Source: Pseudolactococcus hodotermopsidis (GTDB taxonomy: Bacteria > Bacillota > Bacilli > Lactobacillales > Streptococcaceae). Taken from it: a stretch of 48,723 nucleotides of DNA. This document shows, one piece after another, positions 42,784 to 48,723 of this stretch. A model generated the notes under the pieces. The model did not search any database. It saw only the letters and a program-made list of their open reading frames with translations, and had not been told where the DNA came from. The stretch is from the NCBI RefSeq assembly GCF_011170085.1, contig NZ_BLLI01000008.1, positions 1 through 48,723 of the forward strand, written 5' to 3'. Positions within the stretch are counted from its first letter, which is position 1, and each line of letters begins with the position of its first letter. Position numbers and translations under genes: made by a program.

Positions 42784-43218
42784 TTGAAAAAGTTTGCTGC
42801 TGAGAAAAAAGAAAAAGCAGTTCCAACTTCTCTTTTTGAGAATACTACAAGCTATAAGCAACAACCGAAAGATAACATTGAAGCTAAACGTAACGCACTT
42901 TACCAAGAAATTATGCGTCAAGAATCAGATATAGATGAACTCAAGGGTATGACTAACAAGCTTACTCAAAATAATGAAAACTTCATTTCAGACATCAGGC
43001 GTAATATTGATAATGCACGCTCTATTTTTGAAAATTCACAATTGAATTCTAGGCAAGCACAAGGTGAAAATGAAATTTATCAAAGTGTTTATGCAAACTT
43101 AAAATCTCGCTTTGAAATCCAAAATGAGAAGATTAGGCAGTCCTCAAATAGAACAAGACGTGATATTGAAGATAAGATTGATAACTTGAGCAGAGAAAGG
43201 AACAACTTACCGTGGTAA
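42784..43218 (+). CDS. LXG-operon coiled-coil protein, C-terminal part (Lap2/DUF3958-like?)
   Basis: 144 codons from a TTG in the same frame as the preceding gene, two codons after its TAA. There is no convincing ribosome-binding site. It is almost wholly helical, with coiled-coil segments at about 38-75 and 95-140 (RNALYQEIMRQESDIDEL; RTRRDIEDKIDNLSRERN). Length and helix plan resemble the second LXG-associated helper (DUF3958/Lap2), a tentative call. It overlaps the toxin gene start by seven bases. It may be the 3' half of a gene broken by the stop at 42778, or be re-initiated. Confidence 0.5.
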   Translation: MKKFAAEKKEKAVPTSLFENTTSYKQQPKDNIEAKRNALYQEIMRQESDIDELKGMTNKLTQNNENFISDIRRNIDNARSIFENSQLNSRQAQGENEIYQSVYANLKSRFEIQNEKIRQSSNRTRRDIEDKIDNLSRERNNLPW

Positions 43219-44834
43219 TCTATGACAGTGGCGATTCAAGCAATCTGATAACAGCCTTAGAAGCTAACCTTTCAGGCGCTCACCAAATCTTCAATCGTCT
43301 TTCAAAAGGTAGTCAACATCTAATCGGTGTGATTGATTCAGGCACCTTATCAGGTGCTGCCTATAAAGCGGGACAAACATTGTTTGTTGCTTATATCAAT
43401 CCCATGCTTCAAAAATTAAATCAAGCTATCGCAGATATACAAGGCGACCTAAAATCTTATCAATCGGCAGATAGTGCCATAAGTGCTGTGGGTAATCATT
43501 TGGATAGCGACCAAATTCAAGAACTTCTAAAACTCACTCAGAATATGATTGATTTAGTTGAGCAAAAAATCAAAGATGATCGAGATTTCATCAATCAATT
43601 TTTTAGTGGCGGGTTTGAAAAGGTTGGTAATGCTTTATCAGAATTGCCCGCCCTCTATGACCAACTAGAAAATTTAAAAAAAATTAAAGCGACACGCCAA
43701 AAAGAACTGAAAGCGCTAGAAACCTTTGCAAGTTCGACTAACTCACTTTTTCGAGATAGCTTACGTGCTTTTGAAAATGCGATGAAAGGCGTTGATGTTA
43801 TCAATCAGTCAACCGCAAGTGCAGACGGTACGATTACTTTTCCTGCGGGTGCTGATATGAGTTGGGCTGCGAAGTTAGGTAGTGAAAAATTTAGTTCCAA
43901 TCTTTCGGAAAGTAAGGAAGAAAGGTATCACAAATCAAAAATAAAAGAGTTAGAGAAATATAACATTTATGCCATGCCCTACGAAGACCCGACGACCAAA
44001 GAAGTTAAAATCATGTGGTTTATTGACAAGGACGGTGTGCGTATTTTTGACGAGGAACTACAAGATTACGTTGAAAAATATGGCAAAAACTTTGTTGGTA
44101 TGTATGAAATTGTTGGTTGGGAGAAGATTTATGAGCTAGACCTTGCGGCAAGGCGAAAAGGGAACGGCAAGAATTATCTCACGGACGGTCAGCTGCCTAG
44201 TGGCTGGGAAAAGTGGGGTCAAGCTGGAGGCTTTGCAGATTCTATTTATTGGTATAGTTCAAAGAGTGGTTTGCTTGATTTGGCGCTGATTGCTGGACTT
44301 TCTTATGCGGCTAGTAAGTCGCAGACTAAGGCTGGTACTGGTGTTAATGTTGCGAATGTTATGGATGATGTTGCTTCAGGAGTTGGAAAAGGAAATTCGC
44401 AAAGTGTAGAAATTAGAATTTCTTCAGAAAGCATTAAGCATGCTGATTTAGGTGGCTTTACAGTTAATCCCTCCACTAATGAAATATCAAAAATGAAAGG
44501 CGGTGGTCATGGACAGTCTAATATTGATTTTCTTAAAGAAAATGGATTTGAAGTCAATATTGAAAACACTTATCCTAATGGTGTTAGAACAGGGAATGTG
44601 CCAAGCCATAAAACTAAAGCCAAGAGGACTGGTAACAATCAATCTTGGTTTCCAGATAATTGGACAGCTAAAGATATAGAAAATGCAGGTCAGCACATTG
44701 CTAGTCAATCAAATTTTAATGTAATTAAAGATGGGGAAGTTATTTTTGGAGATTATAATGGAGTTCGAGTAGGTGTGATAAAGACTGAAGGTAAACCGGC
44801 TACTATTTTTCCAGATGCTACACAACAACCTTAA
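43212..44834 (+). CDS. LXG polymorphic toxin with C-terminal EndoU nuclease domain
   Basis: 540 residues, GTG start behind GAAAGG. Residues 1-200 are a full LXG domain (LSGAAYKAG near 46 is the L-x-G signature). A conserved middle follows (about 240-380: YNIYAMPYEDP, GWEKIYELDLAARR, WGQAGGFADSIYWY). From about 388 a variable tip begins with GGGHGQSNIDFLKENGFEV (His433) and continues with VPSHKTKAKRTGNNQSWFPD (His466) and GVRVGVIKTEG..ATIFPD, the layout of bacterial EndoU RNase toxins. It is expected to leave by the type VIIb system and cleave RNA in competitors. The immunity gene follows after 21 bases. No secretion machinery lies in the window. Confidence 0.88.
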   Translation: MVIYDSGDSSNLITALEANLSGAHQIFNRLSKGSQHLIGVIDSGTLSGAAYKAGQTLFVAYINPMLQKLNQAIADIQGDLKSYQSADSAISAVGNHLDSDQIQELLKLTQNMIDLVEQKIKDDRDFINQFFSGGFEKVGNALSELPALYDQLENLKKIKATRQKELKALETFASSTNSLFRDSLRAFENAMKGVDVINQSTASADGTITFPAGADMSWAAKLGSEKFSSNLSESKEERYHKSKIKELEKYNIYAMPYEDPTTKEVKIMWFIDKDGVRIFDEELQDYVEKYGKNFVGMYEIVGWEKIYELDLAARRKGNGKNYLTDGQLPSGWEKWGQAGGFADSIYWYSSKSGLLDLALIAGLSYAASKSQTKAGTGVNVANVMDDVASGVGKGNSQSVEIRISSESIKHADLGGFTVNPSTNEISKMKGGGHGQSNIDFLKENGFEVNIENTYPNGVRTGNVPSHKTKAKRTGNNQSWFPDNWTAKDIENAGQHIASQSNFNVIKDGEVIFGDYNGVRVGVIKTEGKPATIFPDATQQP

Positions 44835-44855
44835 TGCGAATGGAGGGAATAAAAA

Positions 44856-45167
44856 ATGAATTTAAAAAACGATATGAATAAAAAATTACAAAATAGAAAA
44901 ATTTTGAATATAAACGATGATTTTGGAATTGAAAAATCATGGGAAGAAATGGTAGAGCTTTTGTCTCAAAATGAAGATAGTACTATAAACTATCTTGAAT
45001 CAGTTGAAAAAGAAGATTTGTATTATATCAGCGAGATTTTTGAAGATTTATCCGAAATTTTTCAAAGTCCGAAATTTATAAGTTGTTTAAGAAAATTGGA
45101 TGAAAAATTTCCAAAATTAGAGATGACTAACGATATTGATATTGCAGAGAGTTATATTGAGAAATAG
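44856..45167 (+). CDS. Putative immunity protein for the EndoU toxin
   Basis: A 103-residue acidic, helical cytosolic protein (about one fifth Asp/Glu) directly after the toxin gene, with its own ribosome-binding site (GGAGGGAAT). Size, acidity and place fit an immunity protein blocking a basic RNase tip. No family is recognised with certainty. It has no membrane segment, as expected for protection against a cytosolic nuclease. Confidence 0.7.
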   Translation: MNLKNDMNKKLQNRKILNINDDFGIEKSWEEMVELLSQNEDSTINYLESVEKEDLYYISEIFEDLSEIFQSPKFISCLRKLDEKFPKLEMTNDIDIAESYIEK

Positions 45168-45247
45168 GAAATTCCTGTTGGCATAAAATTTGATAAAGCG
45201 AGGAAAAAAAGCATGAGTATTTATCAAATTCCGAATTTCCAAAGTCA

Positions 45248-46546
45248 TTGTCAAATAATGAACAACTTCTAAAACTCACTCAGAATATGATTGACTTGGT
45301 TGAGCAAAAAATCAAAGATGACCGAGATTTTATCAATCAGTTTTATAGTGGTGGATTTGAAAAGGTTGGTAATGCTTTATCAGAATTGCCCGCCCTCTAT
45401 GACCAACTAGAAAATTTAAAAAAAATTAAAGCGACACGCCAAAAAGAACTGAAAGCGCTAGAAACCTTTGCAAGTTCGACTAACTCACTTTTTCGAGATA
45501 GCTTACGTGCTTTTGAAAATGCGATGAAAGGCGTTGATGTTATCAATCAGTCAACCGCAAGTGCAGACGGTACGATTACTTTTCCTGCGGGTGCTGATAT
45601 GAGTTGGGCTGCGAAGTTAGGTAGTGAAAAATTTAGTTCCAATCTTTCGGAAAGTAAGGAAGAAAGGTATCACAAATCAAAAATAAAAGAGTTAGAGAAA
45701 TATAACATTTATGCCATGCCTTATGAAGATCCGAAAACCAAAGAAGTTAAAATCATGTGGTTTATTGACAAGGACGGTGTGCGTATTTTTGACGAGGAAT
45801 TACAAGATTATGTCGAAAAATATGGCAAAAACTTTGTTGGTATGTATGAAATTGTTGGTTGGGAGAAGATTTATGAGCTAGACCTTGCGGCAAGGCGGCG
45901 AGGGGACGGTAAGAATTATCTCACGGACGGTCAGCTGCCTAGTGGCTGGGAGAAGTGGGGTCAAGCTGGAGGCTTTGCGGATTCTATTTATTGGTATAGT
46001 TCAAAGAGTGGTTTGCTTGATTTGGCGCTGATTGCTGGACTTTCTTATGCGGCTAGTAAGTCGCAGACTAAGGCTGGTACTGGTGTTAATGTTGTGGATG
46101 TTATGGATGATGTGAATGGTATTCCGATAGGGGAAAATGCTGTAAATCATTTGAAGAATGTGGAGGGAGTTGGAAAAAAAGGTATTAGTGGTGGTCACAA
46201 TTCTAAGGCTTTCTTTGAAAGTTTAGATGAAGTTGGCGGAAGAATTACATCAGAAACATCTCATCCAAATATTTCAGGAATTAAAGAGATATTCTATGAA
46301 GTTCCTAAAAAAGGAATTGATGGTAAGGCATTAACTCCACCGGAATATAGACTTATCAACCGACCTAAAACTGTTTATGACCCTGGTATTATTAGTGATA
46401 AGCAAATATATGTGTGGGGACAAGAGGCAATGAAGAATGGGGTTATAGATAAACGTGAAATTACTGGAATAGCAAATAATGGTTTAAAATTTAAAGGATT
46501 CATTGAAGATGGAAAAATAACTAATTTTTTTCCAATGTTAAATTAA
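45248..46546 (+). CDS. 5'-truncated LXG cassette with CdiA/EndoU-like nuclease tip
   Basis: 432 codons if read from TTG 45248. Homology to the full toxin starts abruptly at 45264 (LLKLTQNMIDL), so about 105 N-terminal residues, including the LXG signature, are missing and it cannot be exported as such. The 850-base copy runs to 46113; then a new tip begins: GGHNSKAFFESLDEVGGRIT, RLINRPKTVYDPGIISDKQI, FIEDGKITNFFP. This resembles CdiA C-terminal RNase domains (EndoU-like), by eye. An ATG with GAGGAAAA at 45213 is in another frame. It is probably a silent donor cassette followed by its immunity gene. Confidence 0.75.
   Translation: MSNNEQLLKLTQNMIDLVEQKIKDDRDFINQFYSGGFEKVGNALSELPALYDQLENLKKIKATRQKELKALETFASSTNSLFRDSLRAFENAMKGVDVINQSTASADGTITFPAGADMSWAAKLGSEKFSSNLSESKEERYHKSKIKELEKYNIYAMPYEDPKTKEVKIMWFIDKDGVRIFDEELQDYVEKYGKNFVGMYEIVGWEKIYELDLAARRRGDGKNYLTDGQLPSGWEKWGQAGGFADSIYWYSSKSGLLDLALIAGLSYAASKSQTKAGTGVNVVDVMDDVNGIPIGENAVNHLKNVEGVGKKGISGGHNSKAFFESLDEVGGRITSETSHPNISGIKEIFYEVPKKGIDGKALTPPEYRLINRPKTVYDPGIISDKQIYVWGQEAMKNGVIDKREITGIANNGLKFKGFIEDGKITNFFPMLN
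45264..46113 (+). repeat. Direct repeat of the LXG/middle region, copy 2
   Basis: Matches 43522-44371 at a constant offset of 1742 bases with no insertions or deletions and few substitutions. It ends at ATGGATGATG, the same point where copies 1 and 3 diverge. Confidence 0.95.
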
Positions 46547-46556
46547 GGAGAATGAA

Positions 46557-46934
46557 ATGGCATTGATAGTTACTAATCAAGAAGAAAGACATATTTTATT
46601 AAGAACTTATGCAAGTAATATAGACAAAAGAAGTTTGAAAATGTTTTCAAAAAAAATAGGCTATGGGAATGATTTTATTGGAATATATTTTAAAGAAGAG
46701 TTAGAAGAAGATCCGTACGAATTTCAACAAGAATTATCCGAAATTAAAGATAATCAAGTTTTATTAAATGCTGACCCACCAGCAGCACCAGTAGAAGAAA
46801 ATTTATATCTCAATTTTGATGAATTCTATGATTATTTGGTAGAAGTCGTTAATGAAAGAATTGCCGAAACACCTAGCGATAAAGCTGAATATGAACATCT
46901 TTTATCAGAAGTGAAAACAGCTTTAGGTTTGTAA
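46557..46934 (+). CDS. Putative CdiI-type immunity protein
   Basis: A 125-residue acidic cytosolic protein 10 bases after the second toxin tip, with AAGGAGAAT ahead of the ATG. FSKKIGYGNDFIGIYFKEEL and LYLNFDEFYDYLVEVVNE resemble ribonuclease-toxin immunity proteins of the CdiI type, matching the CdiA-like tip before it (by eye). Likely expressed even if its toxin is silent, giving protection against sister strains. Confidence 0.65.
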   Translation: MALIVTNQEERHILLRTYASNIDKRSLKMFSKKIGYGNDFIGIYFKEELEEDPYEFQQELSEIKDNQVLLNADPPAAPVEENLYLNFDEFYDYLVEVVNERIAETPSDKAEYEHLLSEVKTALGL

Positions 46935-46957
46935 AACTAATTCTATAAATAAATTCA

Positions 46958-47434
46958 AGTTCCAATCTTTCGGAAAGTAAGGAAGAAATTTATCACAAAT
47001 CGAAAATAAAAGTGTTAGAGAAATATAACATTTATGCCATGCCATATGAAGACCCGAAAACCAAAGAAGTTAAAATCATGTGGTTTATTGACAAGGACGG
47101 TGTGCGTATTTTTGATGAGGAATTACAAGATTATGTCGAAAAATATGGCAAAAACTTTGTTGGTATGTATGAAATTGTTGGTTGGGAGAAGATTTATGAG
47201 CTAGACCTTGCGGCAATGCGAAAAGGGAACGGCAAGAATTATCTTACGGACGGTCAGCTGCCTAGTGGCTGGGAAAAGTGGGGTCAAGCTGGAGGCTTTG
47301 CGGACTCTATTTATTGGTATAGTTCAAAGAGTGGTTTGCTTGATTTGGCGCTGATTGCTGGACTTTCTTATGCGGCTAGTAAGTTGCAGACTAAGGCTAG
47401 TACTGGTGCTAATGTTGCGAATGTTATGGATGAT
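46958..47434 (+). repeat. Direct repeat of the LXG middle region, copy 3
   Basis: Matches 43893-44369 at a constant offset of 3065 bases. Its 5' end is later than that of copy 2, while its 3' end is at the same ATGGATGAT. Confidence 0.95.
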
Positions 47435-47938
47435 TTGAAAGGAACTAGCAAGGGGAAAATTTATGTTGATAATATTGGTAGTCAAGTGACGCTTGAAGAG
47501 TACTTAAAGTATAATCCAGAAAATACTTTAAAAGATTATGAATTACTTATCAAAGAGCAATCGCCATGGCTTAAAGATTTTATTCCAGTATCTGAAACTT
47601 TAAAATCAGGAGACACCCTTGAAATAGCTTTAAGTCAAGGACAACCAATTAATAAACCTGGAAATTTTGCAACAGAAAGTAATACGATACCTTCTATTGA
47701 TTCTGTCAGAGAAAATTTAGCGGTAAAACAAGAATGGAAACCTACCATTGACAGGGTTGTTGAATATCGAGTGAAAGTAGGTGTCGAACTACCAGTAAAA
47801 AGTGGACCAGTTGGTCCTCAGATTGATCTTGTTACTGATAAATATCTTTCAGGTGGAGCAAATCAGTTTCAAATTGATGTTCCTAATCAAGATATAATGA
47901 AATATTTAGAGATTGTATCTGTAAAAACTATTAAATAA
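47012..47938 (+). CDS. 5'-truncated LXG cassette with a third, unidentified toxin tip
   Basis: 308 codons from a GTG inside the copied region. The copy begins at 46958 with SSNLSESKEE in frame, so the whole LXG domain is absent. Codons 1-140 repeat the conserved middle. The new tip (about 141-308) starts GTSKGKIYVDNIGSQVTLEE and ends with VELPVKSGPVGPQIDLVTDK followed by YLSGGANQFQIDVP. A Y.P/SGG..Q ending is seen in some NAD- or ADP-ribose-directed toxins, but this is too weak to name it. It is probably silent unless recombined onto the full-length gene. An immunity gene follows. Confidence 0.65.
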   Translation: MLEKYNIYAMPYEDPKTKEVKIMWFIDKDGVRIFDEELQDYVEKYGKNFVGMYEIVGWEKIYELDLAAMRKGNGKNYLTDGQLPSGWEKWGQAGGFADSIYWYSSKSGLLDLALIAGLSYAASKLQTKASTGANVANVMDDLKGTSKGKIYVDNIGSQVTLEEYLKYNPENTLKDYELLIKEQSPWLKDFIPVSETLKSGDTLEIALSQGQPINKPGNFATESNTIPSIDSVRENLAVKQEWKPTIDRVVEYRVKVGVELPVKSGPVGPQIDLVTDKYLSGGANQFQIDVPNQDIMKYLEIVSVKTIK

Positions 47939-47949
47939 GGGAGAAAGTA

Positions 47950-48468
47950 ATGTTAGATGATTTAAATTATACAACAAACAAGGTTGAGTGGAGTTTTGAA
48001 ACTGCGATTATTGAAAAGGATTTAGATGATATAATTACTGCTACTGAAAATACTTCTAATCATTATGTTTATGTTGAAACAGGAAAGAATTTTGTTGCGC
48101 AGGTTGGATATTTTTTTGATTTCTCTGGCGTATTATTATTATCATTTGATTTAGAAAAAGGAGTCCTTAATTGGAGTACTGGAAACTCTATTCAAAATTA
48201 TGATTTTTCACAAGTTGGTTACTTTCCTAGCAAAAATATGACAACGATACTTGTTAATAATGGTGTTTTAATATTTGATTCCATGGGAAATAAGTTATTT
48301 TTAATATCTAGTCCTGTTGACTATTCTTTGGAATATTTTCAAGAATTTCCAGATTATATATCTGTTGTTGCAACAAGTATTAAAAATGCAGACAAGTATG
48401 GAAGAACGCAATATAATCTTAAAATTAATGTTGATTCTAAAAAGTTAGAAAATGTAAATCTTGCTTGA
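47950..48468 (+). CDS. Putative immunity protein for the third toxin tip
   Basis: A 172-residue protein, acidic and rich in beta-strand pattern with many aromatic residues (VYVETGKNFVAQVGYFFDFS, LNWSTGNSIQNYDF). It begins 11 bases after the third tip with GGGAGAAAG as ribosome-binding site. It is unrelated to the other two immunity candidates, as expected for a different toxin. No family is recognised. Confidence 0.65.
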   Translation: MLDDLNYTTNKVEWSFETAIIEKDLDDIITATENTSNHYVYVETGKNFVAQVGYFFDFSGVLLLSFDLEKGVLNWSTGNSIQNYDFSQVGYFPSKNMTTILVNNGVLIFDSMGNKLFLISSPVDYSLEYFQEFPDYISVVATSIKNADKYGRTQYNLKINVDSKKLENVNLA

Positions 48469-48536
48469 AATTAGCTATTGCAGAGAAATTGGTAAGTAAG
48501 TCATTTTTTCGTAGTGTAAAATTTGAATTTGTACTC

Positions 48537-48723
48537 ACTTCAGGCGCTCACCAAATCTTCAATCGTCTCTCTAAAGGTAGTCAACATCTAATCGGTGTGA
48601 TTGATTCAGGCACCTTATCAGGTGCTGCCTATAAAGCGGGACAAACATTGTTTGTTGCTTATATCAATCCCATGCTTCAAAAATTAAATCAAGCTATCGC
48701 AGATATACAAGGCGACCTAAAAT
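48537..48723 (+). pseudogene. Fourth LXG cassette, 5'-truncated, continues beyond the window
   Basis: From 48539 the sequence matches 43271-43455 at a constant offset of 5268 bases, encoding SGAHQIFNRLSKGSQHLIGV and onward. Only about 20 N-terminal residues are missing, so nearly the full LXG domain is present. The frame is open upstream to TTG 48465, but no ribosome-binding site is seen. Its tip lies outside the window. Confidence 0.75.

Noticed and set aside
45213-45272. Small gene starting ATG 45213 (MSIYQIPNFQSHCQIM...) with a good ribosome-binding site
   Set aside because: Only 19 codons, and it runs out of frame into the truncated LXG copy; more likely the leftover start of a gene destroyed by the insertion of the cassette.
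47439-47938. Naming the third tip a TNT-type NAD glycohydrolase
   Set aside because: Only a short GG..Q pattern near the end suggests it; catalytic residues could not be aligned by eye.

Overview
The window looks like chromosome from a low-G+C Gram-positive coccus of the Streptococcaceae, most likely Lactococcus in the broad sense. This is inferred from a T-box ahead of hisS, a lysine-type MurE, an mutM-recA pair, Spx, CcpA-type cre sites, sugar ABC importer genes with no ATPase gene beside them, and an LXG (type VIIb) toxin locus. I saw no tRNA, rRNA, CRISPR array or phage.

Layout. (1) 1-968: 3' part of a frameshifted secreted trypsin-like protease with InlB-type repeats. (2) 1174-16149: mostly housekeeping genes: a capsule-type glycosyltransferase, T-box/hisS, two tiny membrane proteins, an unknown protein, aspS, a YitT-family protein, a stretch of transposable-element debris (7870-8500), dus and hslO (minus), a ROK sugar kinase, murE (minus), mutM, recA and spx. 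(3) 16277-32334: a long, mostly co-directional uronate catabolism region. It opens with an unusual set: GntP-like permease, HyuA-like ASKHA protein, HExxH protein, second permease, second HExxH protein. It continues with uxuB, uxuA, uxaC, an aldose-epimerase-like gene, a GntR/FadR regulator, kduI, a kduD-type dehydrogenase, kdgA and kdgK. (4) 32374-41788: a YesM/YesN-type two-component system, a cytoplasmic GH28 (minus), an ABC importer (two permeases and a lipoprotein), a GH105 unsaturated uronyl hydrolase and a TIM-barrel epimerase-like protein. (5) 42135-48723: a type VII secretion LXG polymorphic-toxin locus with one full-length toxin gene and at least three downstream 5'-truncated copies. 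The two complete truncated copies carry different toxin tips, each followed by its own putative immunity gene.

How the genes work together. Regions 3-4 form a pectin/glycosaminoglycan-fragment system. Oligosaccharides enter through the ABC importer and are trimmed inside the cell by GH28 and GH105. Unsaturated uronate flows through KduI and the KduD-type enzyme to 2-keto-3-deoxygluconate (KDG). Glucuronate flows through UxaC, UxuB and UxuA to KDG. KdgK and KdgA then yield pyruvate and glyceraldehyde-3-phosphate. Cre-like sites and palindromes at the two main promoters suggest catabolite repression plus local control.

The most notable items are the LXG cassette array, whose truncated copies share one 3' breakpoint but have staggered 5' ends; the HyuA/HExxH/permease module attached to the uronate genes; and several families of small palindromic elements. 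One of these elements is caught inserted inside one of two tandem palindromes. A related one supplies, and may sequester, the mutM ribosome-binding site. Families are assigned by reading motifs, not by database search.
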